Shown here: positions 8,477 to 21,167 of the stretch, one piece after another
Position numbering within the stretch: the stretch's first letter is position 1
Layout: every line of letters begins with the position of its first letter
Assembly (NCBI RefSeq): GCF_003700275.1
Contig: NZ_RBRE01000033.1
Span: 87,566 to 151,565 of the forward strand
Direction: 5' to 3'
Origin: Pseudomonas cichorii
Lineage (GTDB): Bacteria > Pseudomonadota > Gammaproteobacteria > Pseudomonadales > Pseudomonadaceae
Length of the DNA: 64,000 bases
Made by a program: the position numbers and the translations under genes
Notes under the pieces: model-generated
What the model saw: only the letters and a program-made list of their open reading frames with translations
What the model was told of the DNA's origin: nothing
Databases searched by the model: none

Positions 8477-10399
8477 TCAAACCCGGAAATGACTCACCAT
8501 CATCTGTAGCTGATTGCCCAGACGCGCCAGCTCCACACTGGAGGCTGCGGTTTCTTCACTGGCTTCAGCAGTCTGCTCGGAGACATCGCGAACGTTGATG
8601 ATGCTGCGGCTGATCTCGTCGGCCACCGAACTCTGCTGCTCGGCTGCGGCAGCGATCTGCTGGTTCATGGCCTGAATGCTGGAAACCGTGCGCGTAATGC
8701 TTTCCAGAGACGTGCCGGCCTTGCGGGTCAGGGCAACGCCGCTGTCGGTCAGGTTACGGCTGCCGAGCATGATGTCGGAAACCTGCCGAGTACCATTCTG
8801 CAGCGCAGCGACCAGGCTTTCGATTTCCTCGGTCGATTGCTGGGTACGTTGTGCCAGACCACGCACTTCATCGGCCACCACCGCAAAGCCACGCCCCGCT
8901 TCACCGGCGCGCGCGGCTTCAATGGCCGCGTTGAGCGCCAGCAGGTTGGTTTGTTCGGCCACAGCCTTGATCACGTCCATGACCTTGCCGATCTTGTCGC
9001 TTTCCTGCTCCAGAACCGTCATGGCTTCGCTGGAACGGATGACTTCGGCAGCCAGCTTTTCAATCTGCTGAATGGCCTCGCCTACCACCTTGTCGCCTTC
9101 GCGGGCTTCCTTGTCGGCTGTCGAAGCGGCCACCGAGGCCTGCTCGGCATTGCGCGCCACTTCATGCACAGTGGCTGACATTTCATGCATGGCTGTCGCC
9201 ACCTGATCGGTTTCGACTTTCTGGCTGTTGACCCCGGCGCTGGTCTGTTCGGTCACGGCCGACAGTTCTTCGGCCGCACTGGCAATCTGGGTCACGCCAT
9301 CGCGAATCCCGGTAATCAGATCACGCAGCGTGGTACCCATGCGCTGAATGCCCTGTTGCAGCACGCCCAGTTCGTCGCGGCGAGTGACGGTCATCGTGTG
9401 GCTCAGATCGCCCGAAGCGATGCGATTCACGACTTCCAGGGTTTCCTGCAATGGCCGGGTGATCTGGCGAGTAATGATGATTGCCGCCGCCACACCGAGC
9501 AGCAACACAATCAGCGTGCCAATGATCTGCAGGCGACGAGCATCGGCCGCATCTTCCAGAGCGAGGCCTTCCTGCAGGCTGTAAAGCTCAGCGCCCATCT
9601 TGAAGATATCCTCGCCCAGCGCCGTCATTTCCTTGCGCGTGGAATTGATGCCGATATCCGCGTCCTTGAAGCCCTGCACCGAAGCCTGATAGCTGCGCAG
9701 CGCCGTTTCCAGTTGGGCAACCTTGTCACCGTGTTCGGCAGCGAACGCGGTCTTGAGCCTGTCGACACCCTTGATGGCGTCTTGCAGTTGCTTGAATGCT
9801 GTCTGCTCGGTCTTGTCCGTAGGATTCCCGGTATAACCGCGCACCTCGTAACGCACCAGTTGCACGTCCATACGGGCGTTGGCAATCAGTTGGAGTTGAT
9901 CGGAGCGTGCCGGATCGGAAGGCTCCAGCTTCATCACGGACTCATTGATCGCAGAGAGCAGCTCGCTCGCCCGGGCAGCATTGACGCCCATTTCGGCACG
10001 CACCTGAGCGCTGTTGCGGTAAGCGCTACGCATCTTGTTCAGCAGCGTTTCATAGGTGTTGAGCTGGTCGCCCAAATTCTCCAGCAATCGCACATTGGCG
10101 GGGTTGTTGAAGTTTGCGAGTATGGACTGGCGAGTTTTCTTGAAGGTATCCAGTTGAGTCTGGACGTTCTGCGCGGCGTTATCGTCGCCGTCGGCGAGCA
10201 TGTATTGCAGGCGGGCCACCCGCAGCACAGTCAACTTGTTGCCCAGTTCGGTGATATCGCCAATCCGGTCGGTGCGGGATATCAACTTGTCGAGGCCATT
10301 CCAGCCGACAAGTGCCAGTAAGGCGGTAAAGATCAGAACGGCTCCAAATCCCAGGGCCAGCTTCATGTTGACGCTAATATTCGCAAAACTGCTATTCAT
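8477..10399 (-). CDS. Methyl-accepting chemotaxis protein
   Basis: The start chosen is the ATG at 10399, preceded by ACGGAGAATTT, a good ribosome-binding site. An in-frame ATG at 10429 has none. The product has 640 residues: a first membrane helix at about 13-32, a long helical periplasmic region of ~250 residues, a second helix ([15 protein letters not shown]), a HAMP domain, and the cytoplasmic signalling hairpin with the highly conserved tip [19 protein letters not shown] ~250-residue all-helical ligand region fits the HBM class (as in McpS of P. putida, which binds TCA intermediates), but the ligand here is unknown. It sends signals through CheA/CheW. Confidence 0.92.
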   Translation of the reverse strand: MNSSFANISVNMKLALGFGAVLIFTALLALVGWNGLDKLISRTDRIGDITELGNKLTVLRVARLQYMLADGDDNAAQNVQTQLDTFKKTRQSILANFNNPANVRLLENLGDQLNTYETLLNKMRSAYRNSAQVRAEMGVNAARASELLSAINESVMKLEPSDPARSDQLQLIANARMDVQLVRYEVRGYTGNPTDKTEQTAFKQLQDAIKGVDRLKTAFAAEHGDKVAQLETALRSYQASVQGFKDADIGINSTRKEMTALGEDIFKMGAELYSLQEGLALEDAADARRLQIIGTLIVLLLGVAAAIIITRQITRPLQETLEVVNRIASGDLSHTMTVTRRDELGVLQQGIQRMGTTLRDLITGIRDGVTQIASAAEELSAVTEQTSAGVNSQKVETDQVATAMHEMSATVHEVARNAEQASVAASTADKEAREGDKVVGEAIQQIEKLAAEVIRSSEAMTVLEQESDKIGKVMDVIKAVAEQTNLLALNAAIEAARAGEAGRGFAVVADEVRGLAQRTQQSTEEIESLVAALQNGTRQVSDIMLGSRNLTDSGVALTRKAGTSLESITRTVSSIQAMNQQIAAAAEQQSSVADEISRSIINVRDVSEQTAEASEETAASSVELARLGNQLQMMVSHFRV

Positions 10400-10715
10400 A
10401 AATTCTCCGTGATGTTCTGAAAGCGCCATGCAAAAGCTGAAGATTTTATTTTTTTAGGCAGCAGAGTTGCGCGGTATGCATATCGGCCCGCCCACCCTCA
10501 ACTTGATCAAAAAGTCCGAAGCCGGGCCAAAAAGATTGTTCTAACGCAGGCGCGGCAAGGCGCGCTTCAGGTTGAAGCGCAGGTTTGCGGGGGTTCAGAT
10601 GGGGAATTCAGGCGGCTGTGCGGAGAAAAAAAGCCTGTAGAGCGGGTTCTGAAGCGCTGAGGTTCAAGTTATCCACAAGCGCTTCACTCGGGCAGCCCGC
10701 TGTCACATGCCGGAG
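10400..10715. other. Intergenic region between diguanylate cyclase and chemoreceptor genes
   Basis: No gene is supported. The region upstream of the chemoreceptor has an A/T-rich run (about 10438-10458) that may hold its promoter. A perfect DnaA box, TTATCCACA, lies at 10669-10677. A second box in opposite orientation (10719-10727) overlaps the end of the diguanylate cyclase gene. Confidence 0.55.
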
Positions 10716-12389
10716 CTATGTGGATAACTGCAGGCTACTCAGAACATTGCAGGCAACCCGGTTTCTGCCCGACGACTTGGCCTGGTAGAGCTGCTGGTCA
10801 GCACGCTTGATAAGCGCCGTCGTATTGGCATCCGCCGATTCGGCAATACCGATGCCGATACTGACAGTGACCTGCCCGACCAGAGAAAACTCTGCAGCAG
10901 CAATCGCAGCACGGATCTTCTCTGCCACAATCTCCGGATTACGCAGGTTATCGAACTCCGGCAACAGCACCGCAAACTCCTCGCCGCCATAACGGGCCAG
11001 GAAATCTGTGGAACGGATGTTCTGGCTAATAAGCTGAGCCAGTTGATACAGCACTTCATCACCGATGGCATGGCCATAAGTGTCATTGATCCGCTTGAAG
11101 TGGTCGGCATCGATAAACAGCAATGCGAACGGGCGCCCGGTCAAGGCGAAGCGCTGGCTGCACTCGATCAGTTTTTCATCGAACAGGCGGCGGTTATACA
11201 CACCCGTCAAGGCATCGTGAGTCGCCAGCTTCAGGAGTTCGGCATTGGCTTCGGTCAGCGATGCAGTGCGTTGCGCTACCGTCACCTCCAGCGAGGAATT
11301 GGCATCCTGCAGTTCACGTTCCTTGCCAAGCAGCGATTGCGTCATGTTTTGTATCGACTGGCCAAGCTGGGCAATTTCCAGCACGGAATGGCTCAGAGGA
11401 AAGACCACATCGGGCTGTTGATCCTGTACCTGCCTGGCTGACCTGGCCAGTTGCTCGATAGGGCGGCTCAGGTACAACGCCAGATAGTAGGCCGCCAGCC
11501 CGAAGGCAATGGCGGCAACCACGCCCAGACCCAACAACCTGTAAAACAGACTGTGCGCAGGTTGCAGCGCCTGGCTCAAGGGCTGACGAACTGCAACATA
11601 CCAGGCCAGCCCGGAAATCGTCGGGGTTGGCACTTTCACGATGCTGGTCAGGAAATCCTTGCCGACAAACCAGCCCGGCTCCTTGGACTCAAGCAGCTCC
11701 GGATGTTTTTCCCCGACCCGCTGCTGTGGATAAAGAACATCGCCTACGCTGTCGACAATCAGTACTTGCGTGTCAGCCAGCAGGCCTTCGCGCAAGACGG
11801 CCGCCTCGACAATCCTCGCCATCCAGCTCCAGTGCGCATGCGCACTCAATACACCCACCACCTTGCCGTCGGCATTGCGAATGGGCGAAGCAAAATCAAT
11901 GAAGCGCACCGGCTCGCCACTCGGGTTCGGCAGCAATTTGGCCAGCAACACCGCCTCATGCGGATCACCGGTATAGGAACCTTGCAAACCGGCCTTGAAC
12001 CACGGACGTTCCTTGACCGACTGATTGAGCAACAAACCATTCACGGCTTGCCGCACCCGCCCTTCCGTATCGGCAACCCCCATCCAGGCGTACTCGGAAT
12101 GAGACTGGCTGCGCAACTCCATCGACCGCAGGATCGCCGGGTCGTCCAGGTTGCCACTCATCACATGGGATTCCTGACTGAGCAGATGCATTTCAAGCTG
12201 CCGCTCATAGAGCTGCGCGCCCAGCAAGGCAGCGGCCGACTTGGCTGTACTCAACAACGTATTGGCACTCGCCTGCTTCATCTGTTGAGTGGCGATATGT
12301 CCGACATAGAAACCAACACTCACGAGAGTGAATAACGACAAGCCCGCGCACCATAAGGTCAGGTGACTACGGAGACTGGCTTTAATCAT
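10716..12389 (-). CDS. Membrane diguanylate cyclase with Cache-like sensor
   Basis: The 557-residue protein has a membrane helix at about 12-31 and a periplasmic Cache-like domain at about 40-275 (for example AWMGVADTEGRVRQAVNG). A second helix follows at about 283-305, then a short HAMP-like/coiled-coil linker and a GGDEF domain from about 388. The active-site loop is GGEEF at 468-472, and an intact inhibitory I-site RSTD (459-462) precedes it by five residues. It should therefore make cyclic-di-GMP and be feedback-inhibited. The last three codons before the stop, TTA TCC ACA, are a perfect DnaA box. Confidence 0.92.
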   Translation of the reverse strand: MIKASLRSHLTLWCAGLSLFTLVSVGFYVGHIATQQMKQASANTLLSTAKSAAALLGAQLYERQLEMHLLSQESHVMSGNLDDPAILRSMELRSQSHSEYAWMGVADTEGRVRQAVNGLLLNQSVKERPWFKAGLQGSYTGDPHEAVLLAKLLPNPSGEPVRFIDFASPIRNADGKVVGVLSAHAHWSWMARIVEAAVLREGLLADTQVLIVDSVGDVLYPQQRVGEKHPELLESKEPGWFVGKDFLTSIVKVPTPTISGLAWYVAVRQPLSQALQPAHSLFYRLLGLGVVAAIAFGLAAYYLALYLSRPIEQLARSARQVQDQQPDVVFPLSHSVLEIAQLGQSIQNMTQSLLGKERELQDANSSLEVTVAQRTASLTEANAELLKLATHDALTGVYNRRLFDEKLIECSQRFALTGRPFALLFIDADHFKRINDTYGHAIGDEVLYQLAQLISQNIRSTDFLARYGGEEFAVLLPEFDNLRNPEIVAEKIRAAIAAAEFSLVGQVTVSIGIGIAESADANTTALIKRADQQLYQAKSSGRNRVACNVLSSLQLST

Positions 12390-12486
12390 GAGCGGGCTTC
12401 TACTGGTGGGGATAGTGGCATTCTATGCCGAATATGGCTGTTGAAGGGCAAGGAAAAATGACAGTGGAAGGTTGGGGAAGCAGGGG

Positions 12487-12550
12487 CGGGGGATCGGCCA
12501 CGTGGTGATCCCCCGGATTGGCGCCTTGGTGGGCGCCATCTGTTTTTTGT
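12487..12550. terminator. Pair of hairpins between glmS and the diguanylate cyclase gene
   Basis: The first hairpin has a perfect 9-bp stem, CGGGGGATC (12487-12495) with GATCCCCCG (12507-12515). The second pairs GGCGCC (12520-12525) with GGCGCC (12532-12537) and is followed on the plus strand by a T-run (CTGTTTTTTG). Either could stop transcription leaving glmS on the minus strand, but the only T-run lies on the plus-strand side, so the direction is unclear. Confidence 0.45.
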
Positions 12551-12595
12551 TAGCTGTTGAGATCGGTATAGCCAAGACTCAACCCTGTGGATAAC

Positions 12596-14431
12596 TCACT
12601 CCACCGTCACCGACTTCGCCAAATTCCGCGGCTGGTCGACGTCCGTGCCTTTCAACACCGCCACGTAGTACGACAGCAGTTGCAACGGGATGGTGTAGAG
12701 AATCGGTGCCAGTGCATCGATGATGTGGGGCATGGCAATCACGTGGGTGCCTTCGCCGTTTTTCATCCCGGCCTGTTCGTCGGCGAATACCACCAGCTCA
12801 CCGCCGCGGGCGCGGACTTCCTGCAGGTTGGATTTGAGCTTTTCCAGCAGTTCGTTGTTGGGGGCAACGGTTACTACTGGCATGTCGTTATCCACAAGCG
12901 CCAGCGGGCCGTGCTTGAGTTCGCCGGCCGGGTAGGCTTCGGCGTGGATGTAGGAGATTTCCTTGAGCTTGAGGGCTCCTTCCATCGCCACCGGGAATTG
13001 TGCGCCACGGCCCAGGAACAGGGTGTGGTGTTTCTCGGCGAACAGCTCGGCGACTTTCTCGACGGTGCTGTCCATGGCCAGCGCTTCGCCCAGACGGGTT
13101 GGCAGGCGGCGCAGTTCTTCGACCAGTTCGGCTTCGACGCCACTTTCCAGCGTGCCTTTGACCTGGCCAAGTGACAGGGTCAGCAACAGCAGGGCAACCA
13201 GTTGGGTAGTGAAGGCCTTGGTCGATGCCACGCCGATTTCAGGACCGGCCTGAGTCAGCAGGGTCAGATCCGATTCGCGCACCAGTGAGCTGATACCGAC
13301 GTTGCAGATCGCCAGACTGGCCAGGAAGCCCAGTTCCTTGGCGTTGCGCAGTGCGGCCAGTGTATCGGCGGTTTCGCCGGACTGGGAAATCGAAACGAAC
13401 AGAGTGTCCGGCTGTACCACCACCTTGCGATAGCGGAACTCGCTGGCCACTTCGACCTGGCAAGGAATACCGGCCAGACTTTCGAGCCAGTAACGCGCAA
13501 CCATGCCAGCGTGATAGCTGGTGCCGCAGGCAACGATCTGGACATTGCGCACTTTGGCGAACAGTTCAGCGGCTTGCGGGCCAAAGGCATGGACCAGAAC
13601 TTGCTGCTGACCAAGACGGCCTTCCAGCGTGCGTTGCACAACCTTGGGTTGCTCGTGGATTTCCTTGAGCATGAAGTGGCGATACTCGCCCTTGTCGGCG
13701 GCTTCGGCACCTTCGTGGTATTGCACGGTTTCACGTACCACCGGCAAACCATCCACAGACCAGATCTGTACGCTGTCGCGGCGAATCTCTGCGATATCGC
13801 CCTCTTCCAGGTACATGAAACGGTCGGTGACCTGACGCAGTGCCAACTGGTCCGATGCCAGGAAGTTCTCGCCCAGGCCCAGACCGATTACCAGCGGGCT
13901 GCCACTGCGAGCGGCCAGCAGACGGTCCGGCTGTTTGGCGCTGATAACTGCCAGGCCATAGGCACCGTGCAGTTCCTTGACTGCCGCTTTCAGAGCGGTG
14001 GCAAGATCAGGGGTGTCCTTGAGCTGGTGGTGCATCAGGTGAACGATGACTTCGGTGTCAGTATCGGAAACGAACACGTAACCCAGACCTTTGAGGCGTT
14101 CACGCAGGGCTTCGTGGTTTTCGATGATGCCGTTGTGGACAACTGCCAGCTCATCGGCGGAAAAGTGTGGGTGGGCATTACGCTCGCACGGCGCACCGTG
14201 AGTCGCCCAGCGAGTGTGGGCGATGCCCAGGCGACCGTTCAAAGGTTCGCCGGCAAGCGCCTGCTCCAGTTCGCTGACCTTGCCCGAACGACGACGACGC
14301 TCAAGAGTGCCTTCATTGCTGAAAACCGCTACACCTGCGCTGTCATAACCACGGTATTCAAGACGTTTGAGCCCTTCCAGCAGAATGGCTGTGATACTAC
14401 GTTCAGCAACGGCGCCGACAATTCCACACAT
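12596..14431 (-). CDS. glmS: Glutamine--fructose-6-phosphate aminotransferase
   Basis: GlmS makes glucosamine-6-phosphate from fructose-6-phosphate and glutamine, the first step to UDP-GlcNAc for peptidoglycan and LPS. The 611-residue length is typical. The start MCGIVGAV exposes the catalytic cysteine after Met removal. An N-terminal glutaminase domain (about 1-240, with RWATHG and the GNIEN-like NGIIENHE) is followed by two SIS isomerase domains ([22 protein letters not shown]) and the conserved end [11 protein letters not shown]. The regulator gene glmR lies 9 bp upstream. A perfect DnaA box at 12888-12896 encodes Val-Asp-Asn, and another lies just past the stop (12586-12594). Confidence 0.98.
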   Translation of the reverse strand: MCGIVGAVAERSITAILLEGLKRLEYRGYDSAGVAVFSNEGTLERRRRSGKVSELEQALAGEPLNGRLGIAHTRWATHGAPCERNAHPHFSADELAVVHNGIIENHEALRERLKGLGYVFVSDTDTEVIVHLMHHQLKDTPDLATALKAAVKELHGAYGLAVISAKQPDRLLAARSGSPLVIGLGLGENFLASDQLALRQVTDRFMYLEEGDIAEIRRDSVQIWSVDGLPVVRETVQYHEGAEAADKGEYRHFMLKEIHEQPKVVQRTLEGRLGQQQVLVHAFGPQAAELFAKVRNVQIVACGTSYHAGMVARYWLESLAGIPCQVEVASEFRYRKVVVQPDTLFVSISQSGETADTLAALRNAKELGFLASLAICNVGISSLVRESDLTLLTQAGPEIGVASTKAFTTQLVALLLLTLSLGQVKGTLESGVEAELVEELRRLPTRLGEALAMDSTVEKVAELFAEKHHTLFLGRGAQFPVAMEGALKLKEISYIHAEAYPAGELKHGPLALVDNDMPVVTVAPNNELLEKLKSNLQEVRARGGELVVFADEQAGMKNGEGTHVIAMPHIIDALAPILYTIPLQLLSYYVAVLKGTDVDQPRNLAKSVTVE

Positions 14432-14440
14432 GGTTCTCTC

Positions 14441-15208
14441 CTAGCTGACAGCGGCACAAATGAGGGTAATGCCGCGGGCTTTTATCTGTTCGCGCGCCTC
14501 GTTGGGCAAGCGCTCATCAGTGATAAGGGTATGGATACTGCTCCAGGGCAGTTCCAGATTGGGAATCTTGCGGCCGACTTTATCGGCTTCGACCATGACG
14601 ATCACTTCACGGGCGACTTCAGCCATGACCCGGCTCAGGCCTAGCAACTCATTGAATGTCGTGGTCCCGCGAATCAGGTCGATGCCATCTGCACCAATGA
14701 ACAACTGATCGAAATCGTAGGAACGCAGAACCTGTTCGGCTACCTGTCCTTGAAAGGACTCGGAGTGCGGGTCCCAGGTCCCACCGGTCATCAACAGCAC
14801 CGGTTCATGCTCAAGCTCGGCCAGCGCCCGGGCCACATGCAGAGAGTTGGTCATCACCACCAGCCCCGGCTGCGTGCCCAGCTCTGGAATCAGCGCAGCG
14901 GTGGTGCTGCCACTGTCGACGATGATCCTCGCATGTTCACGAATCCGCGCTACGGCCGCGCGGGCAATGGCCTGTTTGTATCTGGAAACTGGCTGGCTGT
15001 TCTCGGCAATCAGTTCATGAGGCAAGGTGATCGCACCGCCGTAACGGCGTAGCAGCAGACCATTGCTTTCAAGTGCGGCCAGATCCTTACGAATCGTAAC
15101 TTCCGAAGTTTCAAAGCGTCTGGCCAGATCATCGACACTGACTTCGCCCTGCTCATTGAGCAAGGCAAGGATGTTATGGCGACGTTGGGGTGTATTACGT
15201 TTCGACAT
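14441..15208 (-). CDS. glmR: DeoR-family regulator next to glmS
   Basis: The 255-residue repressor has an N-terminal DeoR winged helix (RRHNILALLNEQGEVSVDDL, FETSEVTIRKDLAALE) and a C-terminal DeoR sensor domain of the sugar-phosphate isomerase-like fold (VDSGSTTAALIPEL). I chose the ATG at 15208 (MSKRNTPQRR) over a TTG at 15247, because this is the usual N-terminus of the Pseudomonas homologue. It sits directly upstream of glmS and probably responds to an amino-sugar phosphate to control it, as inferred from position. Its ribosome-binding site is weak. Confidence 0.88.
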   Translation of the reverse strand: MSKRNTPQRRHNILALLNEQGEVSVDDLARRFETSEVTIRKDLAALESNGLLLRRYGGAITLPHELIAENSQPVSRYKQAIARAAVARIREHARIIVDSGSTTAALIPELGTQPGLVVMTNSLHVARALAELEHEPVLLMTGGTWDPHSESFQGQVAEQVLRSYDFDQLFIGADGIDLIRGTTTFNELLGLSRVMAEVAREVIVMVEADKVGRKIPNLELPWSSIHTLITDERLPNEAREQIKARGITLICAAVS

Positions 15209-15278
15209 TTCGGCTTTAAATTTCGATTCAAAAGATATCGAAAGCAATAAAACCCTATTCGCAGCACATGGTCAAGCC

Positions 15279-15335
15279 GCAGGAGCGGATTTATCAGCGA
15301 AAAATGGCTTTTCGCGAATGAATTCGCTCCTGCGG
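15279..15335. repeat. REP-like palindromic repeat
   Basis: Arms GCAGGAGCGGATTTATCAGC (from 15279) and GCGAATGAATTCGCTCCTGC (to 15333) pair across a short loop in the glmU-glmR interval. It shares its core with the repeats at 451-505, 48531-48556 and 57841-57902. It may also terminate glmU transcription. Confidence 0.75.
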
Positions 15336-15339
15336 ATTC

Positions 15340-16707
15340 TTAGTCCTTCTTGACCTTCACAGGACGTTTCCAGCCTTCGATATTGCGTTGTCGGGCACGA
15401 GCGACGCCCAATTGTTCGGCAGGAATGTTCTGATTGATGGTCGAACCCGCAGCGGTGGTGGCTCCCGAAGAGATATCCACAGGCGCCACCAGCGAGTTGT
15501 TGGAGCCGATGAATACATCTTCGCCGAGGGTGGTTTTGTGTTTGTTGGCGCCATCGTAATTGCAGGTGATGGTGCCAGCACCAATGTTGCTTCGGGCACC
15601 GACTTCGGCATCGCCCAGATAAGTCAGGTGACCAGCTTTTGCGCCTTCGCCAAGCTGAGCATTCTTGAGTTCGACAAAGTTACCCACATGCGCCTTGGCG
15701 CCCAGCACACTGCCAGGTCGCAGGCGCGCGAATGGACCGGCGTCGCTACCCTCGCCCAGAATCGCACCTTCGATGTGGCTGTTGGCCTTGACCACAACGC
15801 CTTTGCGCAGCGTGCTGTCCTTGATGACGCAGTTCGGGCCGATCACCACGTCATCTTCGATCACCACGCGACCTTCCAGGATCACGTTGATGTCGATCAG
15901 CACATCACGGCCAACGGTGACTTCACCGCGCACGTCGAAACGCGCCGGATCACGCAGGGTAACGCCTGCCGCCATCAAACGACGACCTTCACGCAACTGG
16001 TAATGACGCTCCAGTTCCGACAGTTGTTTACGGTCATTGGCGCCCTGCACTTCCATTGCATCGTGAGGCTGCTCGGTGGCAACCACCAGACCGTCGCTGA
16101 CCGCCATGGCAATCACATCGGTCAGGTAGTACTCGCCCTGGGCATTGTTGTTGGATAAACGTCCAAGCCAGTCAGCCAGGTTCTTGCCCGGTACAGCAAG
16201 AATGCCGGTATTGCCTTCCTTGATCGCCTTCTGGGCGTCAGTGGCATCCTTGTGCTCGACAATGGCACAGACCCGGTTCTGCTCGTCGCGGACGATGCGG
16301 CCATAGCCTGTCGGATCGTCGAGGGTGACGGTCAACAAACCCAGTTGCTGTGGAGTGACCAGAGCCAGCAGGCGCTGTAGGGTCTGGACTTCGATCAGCG
16401 GCACATCGCCATAAAGAATCAGAACGGTGTCGGCGCTCAGCTCAGGCAGCGCCTGTGCAACGGCGTGACCGGTGCCCAATTGCTTTTCCTGCATGACGAA
16501 ATTCAGATCATCCGCTGCCAGACGTTCACGTACGGCATCGGCACCATGACCGATTACTACGTGAATCCGGTTTGGGGATAACTCGCGGGCGCTGTGGATA
16601 ACATGGCCAAGCATGGAGTTACCTGCCACAGGGTGCAGGACTTTGGGCAAGGCCGAACGCATACGGGTACCTTGGCCAGCAGCAAGAATAACGATATCGA
16701 GAGACAT
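15340..16707 (-). CDS. glmU: Bifunctional UDP-GlcNAc pyrophosphorylase / glucosamine-1-phosphate acetyltransferase
   Basis: GlmU acetylates glucosamine-1-phosphate and then transfers UMP to give UDP-GlcNAc. Residues 1-~228 form the uridylyltransferase with the nucleotide loop [19 protein letters not shown]. The C-terminal half is a left-handed beta helix of hexapeptide repeats ([24 protein letters not shown]), carrying the acetyltransferase site. The length of 455 residues is normal. It lies just downstream of the ATP synthase operon behind a strong terminator, so it probably has its own promoter. A perfect DnaA box (16593-16601) lies near its 5' end. Confidence 0.98.
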   Translation of the reverse strand: MSLDIVILAAGQGTRMRSALPKVLHPVAGNSMLGHVIHSARELSPNRIHVVIGHGADAVRERLAADDLNFVMQEKQLGTGHAVAQALPELSADTVLILYGDVPLIEVQTLQRLLALVTPQQLGLLTVTLDDPTGYGRIVRDEQNRVCAIVEHKDATDAQKAIKEGNTGILAVPGKNLADWLGRLSNNNAQGEYYLTDVIAMAVSDGLVVATEQPHDAMEVQGANDRKQLSELERHYQLREGRRLMAAGVTLRDPARFDVRGEVTVGRDVLIDINVILEGRVVIEDDVVIGPNCVIKDSTLRKGVVVKANSHIEGAILGEGSDAGPFARLRPGSVLGAKAHVGNFVELKNAQLGEGAKAGHLTYLGDAEVGARSNIGAGTITCNYDGANKHKTTLGEDVFIGSNNSLVAPVDISSGATTAAGSTINQNIPAEQLGVARARQRNIEGWKRPVKVKKD

Positions 16708-16753
16708 GAGGGACTACCAACTGAGCGGCAACCAGGCCGGGACGGGCTGATTC

Positions 16754-16791
16754 TTAAAAAAGAAAAAGGGTAGCCGAGGCTACCCTTTTAC
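16754..16791 (-). terminator. Rho-independent terminator of the atp operon
   Basis: On the minus strand, AAAGGGTAGCC pairs with GGCTACCCTTT around a three-base loop and is followed by a run rich in T (TTTCTTTTTT). It lies 25 bp after the atpC stop and before glmU, separating the two units. Confidence 0.9.
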
Positions 16792-16816
16792 TCAATCGCG
16801 CATTGAAGCTGGCGGG

Positions 16817-17242
16817 TTAACCGCCAAACTTCTTGCGAATTTGCTGAACGGTGCGCAGCTGAGCTGCAGCCTCGGCCAGACGAGCAGTCGCAGATCCGTA
16901 ATCGAAGTCCGCGCCTTTTTCGTTCAGGGCCTTCTCGGCAGCCTTGACGGCGGCCTGAGCAGAAGCTTCGTCCAGGTCGGCAGCACGTTGCACAGTATCG
17001 GCAAGCACCTTGACCATGTTCGGCTGAACCTCGAGGAAACCACCGGAGATGTAGAACAACTCCTCTTCCCCACCCTGCTTGGTCAAGCGGATCGGGCCCG
17101 GCATCAAGTTAGTGATCAGCGGCGCGTGGCCTGGAGCGATACCGAGATCACCCAGGTTGCCGTGCGCAATCACCATCTCGACCAGACCGGAGAAGATTTC
17201 TCCTTCCGCGCTGACGATGTCGCAATGGACTGTCATAGCCAT
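16817..17242 (-). CDS. atpC: ATP synthase epsilon subunit
   Basis: The 141-residue epsilon subunit belongs to the central stalk of F1 and inhibits ATP hydrolysis. It has the N-terminal beta-sandwich ([31 protein letters not shown]) and two C-terminal helices with the Ala/Leu/Arg-rich end. It is the last gene of the atp operon and is followed by a strong terminator. Confidence 0.97.
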   Translation of the reverse strand: MAMTVHCDIVSAEGEIFSGLVEMVIAHGNLGDLGIAPGHAPLITNLMPGPIRLTKQGGEEELFYISGGFLEVQPNMVKVLADTVQRAADLDEASAQAAVKAAEKALNEKGADFDYGSATARLAEAAAQLRTVQQIRKKFGG

Positions 17243-17286
17243 TTGCTTGCCTCAACCTAATTAGCGCCCGTTGCCGGGCGCCGGGA

Positions 17287-18675
<1,389 letters not shown>

Positions 18676-18690
18676 CTAATATTTGAACCG

Positions 18691-19551
18691 TTAAACCGCG
18701 GCAGCGCCGCCGACGATTTCCGAGATCTCTTGGGTGATCGCTGCCTGACGCGCCTTGTTGTAGATCAGCTGCAAATCGCTGATCAAATCACCGGCGTTGT
18801 CTGTGGCGTTCTTCATCGCGATCATCCGCGCCGCTTGTTCAGCTGCGTTGTTCTCGACCACCGCCTGGTACACCTGCGACTCAACGTAGCGAACCATCAA
18901 GCCGTCAAGCAGCTCTTTGGCATCGGGTTCGTAGAGATAGTCCCAGTGGTGCTTGAGTTTCTGATCCGGGGTTGCCACCAGCGGAATCAATTGCTCCACC
19001 GTTGGCTGCTGGGTCATGGTGTTGATGAACTTGTTGGATACCACGGACAGGCGATCGATTCGACCATCCAGGTAGGCATCCAGCATCACCTTGACGCTGC
19101 CGATCAGGTCATTGATCGACGGCTCTTCGCCCAGGTGGCTGATCGCAGCGACGACATTACCGCCGAAGTTGCGGAAAAATGCCGCACCTTTGCTGCCGAC
19201 CACGCACAGATCGATCTCTACGCCGTTTTCACGGTTTACCGCCATGTCCTTGACCAAAGCCTTGAACAGGTTGGTGTTCAAGCCACCGCACAGACCACGG
19301 TCACTGCTCACAACGACATAACCGACACGCTTTACTTCGCGCTCGATCATGAACGGGTGGCGGTATTCCGGGTTGGCGTTGGCAAGATGACCAATCACCT
19401 GACGGATGCGCTCCGCGTAAGGACGGCTAGCAGCCATGCGCGACTGAGCCTTGCGCATTTTACTGACCGCCACTTTTTCCATGGCGCTGGTGATCTTTTG
19501 CGTGCTTTTGATGCTCGCAATCTTGCTGCGAATCTCTTTTGCGCCTGCCAT
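18691..19551 (-). CDS. atpG: ATP synthase gamma subunit
   Basis: The 286-residue gamma subunit is the rotating central shaft. The conserved N-terminal helix ([20 protein letters not shown]) and C-terminal helix ([20 protein letters not shown]) form the coiled coil inserted into the alpha3beta3 ring. The [11 protein letters not shown] motif of the family is present at about residue 88. It lies between atpA and atpD. Confidence 0.98.
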   Translation of the reverse strand: MAGAKEIRSKIASIKSTQKITSAMEKVAVSKMRKAQSRMAASRPYAERIRQVIGHLANANPEYRHPFMIEREVKRVGYVVVSSDRGLCGGLNTNLFKALVKDMAVNRENGVEIDLCVVGSKGAAFFRNFGGNVVAAISHLGEEPSINDLIGSVKVMLDAYLDGRIDRLSVVSNKFINTMTQQPTVEQLIPLVATPDQKLKHHWDYLYEPDAKELLDGLMVRYVESQVYQAVVENNAAEQAARMIAMKNATDNAGDLISDLQLIYNKARQAAITQEISEIVGGAAAV

Positions 19552-19601
19552 GTAACACCTATCAGGTTAGCAAGCGGGAACCTCTCGGCTCCCGCTGCGG
19601 C

Positions 19602-21146
19602 TTACCAGGTTTGGGTGGCCTTGAACTTCTCGATACCGGCTTTGAGGCCAGCGTCGATTTCGTCATTGAAGTCACCCTTCACGTTGATCTTCGCCATCAA
19701 GTCGGCGTGATCGCGGTTGAAGTAAGCAATCAGAGCCTGCTCGAAGCTGCCGATTTTTGGAATCTCGATGTCCACCAGGAAGCCACGTTCAGCGGCATAC
19801 AGGGACAGCGACATATCAGCGATGGACATCGGCGCGTATTGCTTCTGCTTCATCAGCTCGGTAACGCGCTGACCATGCTCAAGCTGCTTGCGAGTGGCTT
19901 CGTCCAGGTCAGAAGCGAACTGGGCGAATGCTGCCAGTTCACGGTACTGAGCCAGAGCGGTACGGATACCACCGGAAAGCTTCTTGATGATCTTGGTCTG
20001 AGCGGCACCACCTACACGGGATACCGAAACACCGGCGTTCACAGCCGGACGGATGCCGGAGTTGAACATGGCCGATTCCAGGAAGATCTGACCGTCGGTG
20101 ATGGAAATCACGTTGGTCGGAACGAACGCGGAAACGTCGCCAGCCTGGGTTTCGATGATCGGCAGTGCAGTCAGGGAACCGGTTTTGCCGGTCACTGCGC
20201 CGTTGGTGAACTTCTCTACGTATTCTTCGGAAACACGCGATGCGCGCTCCAGCAGACGGGAGTGGAGATAGAACACGTCACCTGGGTAGGCTTCACGGCC
20301 TGGTGGACGGCGCAGCAGCAGGGAAATCTGGCGGTAAGCCACTGCTTGCTTGGACAGATCGTCATAAACGATCAGCGCGTCTTCACCGCGGTCGCGGAAG
20401 TACTCGCCCATGGTGCAACCCGAGTACGGTGCAAGGAATTGCAGCGCAGCGGATTCGGAAGCACTTGCAGCAACGATGATGGTGTTAGCCAGTGCACCGT
20501 TTTCTTCGAGCTTGCGAACAACGTTGGCGATGGTCGATTGCTTCTGACCAACTGCAACGTAGACGCAGAAGATGCCGCTGTCTTTCTGGTTGATGATCGC
20601 GTCGATCGCCATGGCGGTTTTACCGATCTGGCGGTCACCGATGATCAGCTCACGCTGGCCACGGCCGACTGGAATCATTGCGTCGACGGCCTTGTAGCCT
20701 GTCTGCACAGGCTGGTCGACCGACTTACGCCAGATCACGCCTGGAGCAACTTTCTCGACCGCATCGGTCTCGGTGTTGTTCAGCGGACCTTTACCGTCAA
20801 CAGGGTTGCCCAGTGCGTCGACAACGCGACCCAGCAGTTCCTTACCAACCGGAACTTCGAGGATGCGGCCGGTGCACTTGGCGCTCATGCCTTCAGCCAG
20901 AGTCATGTATGCGCCCAGTACAACGGCACCTACAGAGTCTTGCTCAAGGTTCAGCGCCATACCGAAGACGCCGCCCGGAAACTCGATCATTTCGCCGTAC
21001 ATTACGTCGGCCAGACCGTGAATCCGCACGATACCGTCAGACACGCTGACGACGGTGCCTTCGTTGCGGGCTTGGGAGGTTACATCGAGCTTCTCGATGC
21101 GACCCTTGATGATTTCACTTATTTCGGAAGGATTGAGTTGCTGCAT
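19602..21146 (-). CDS. atpA: ATP synthase alpha subunit
   Basis: The 514-residue, nucleotide-binding but non-catalytic F1 subunit. The P-loop GDRQIGKT lies at 170-177. The family segment [15 protein letters not shown], the [20 protein letters not shown] stretch with the [17 protein letters not shown] loop, and the typical N-terminus [14 protein letters not shown] are all present. A long ORF on the opposite strand (19539-21191) is a coding shadow. Confidence 0.98.
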   Translation of the reverse strand: MQQLNPSEISEIIKGRIEKLDVTSQARNEGTVVSVSDGIVRIHGLADVMYGEMIEFPGGVFGMALNLEQDSVGAVVLGAYMTLAEGMSAKCTGRILEVPVGKELLGRVVDALGNPVDGKGPLNNTETDAVEKVAPGVIWRKSVDQPVQTGYKAVDAMIPVGRGQRELIIGDRQIGKTAMAIDAIINQKDSGIFCVYVAVGQKQSTIANVVRKLEENGALANTIIVAASASESAALQFLAPYSGCTMGEYFRDRGEDALIVYDDLSKQAVAYRQISLLLRRPPGREAYPGDVFYLHSRLLERASRVSEEYVEKFTNGAVTGKTGSLTALPIIETQAGDVSAFVPTNVISITDGQIFLESAMFNSGIRPAVNAGVSVSRVGGAAQTKIIKKLSGGIRTALAQYRELAAFAQFASDLDEATRKQLEHGQRVTELMKQKQYAPMSIADMSLSLYAAERGFLVDIEIPKIGSFEQALIAYFNRDHADLMAKINVKGDFNDEIDAGLKAGIEKFKATQTW

Positions 21147-21167
21147 TGCTCTGCTGCCCCTTCAAAC

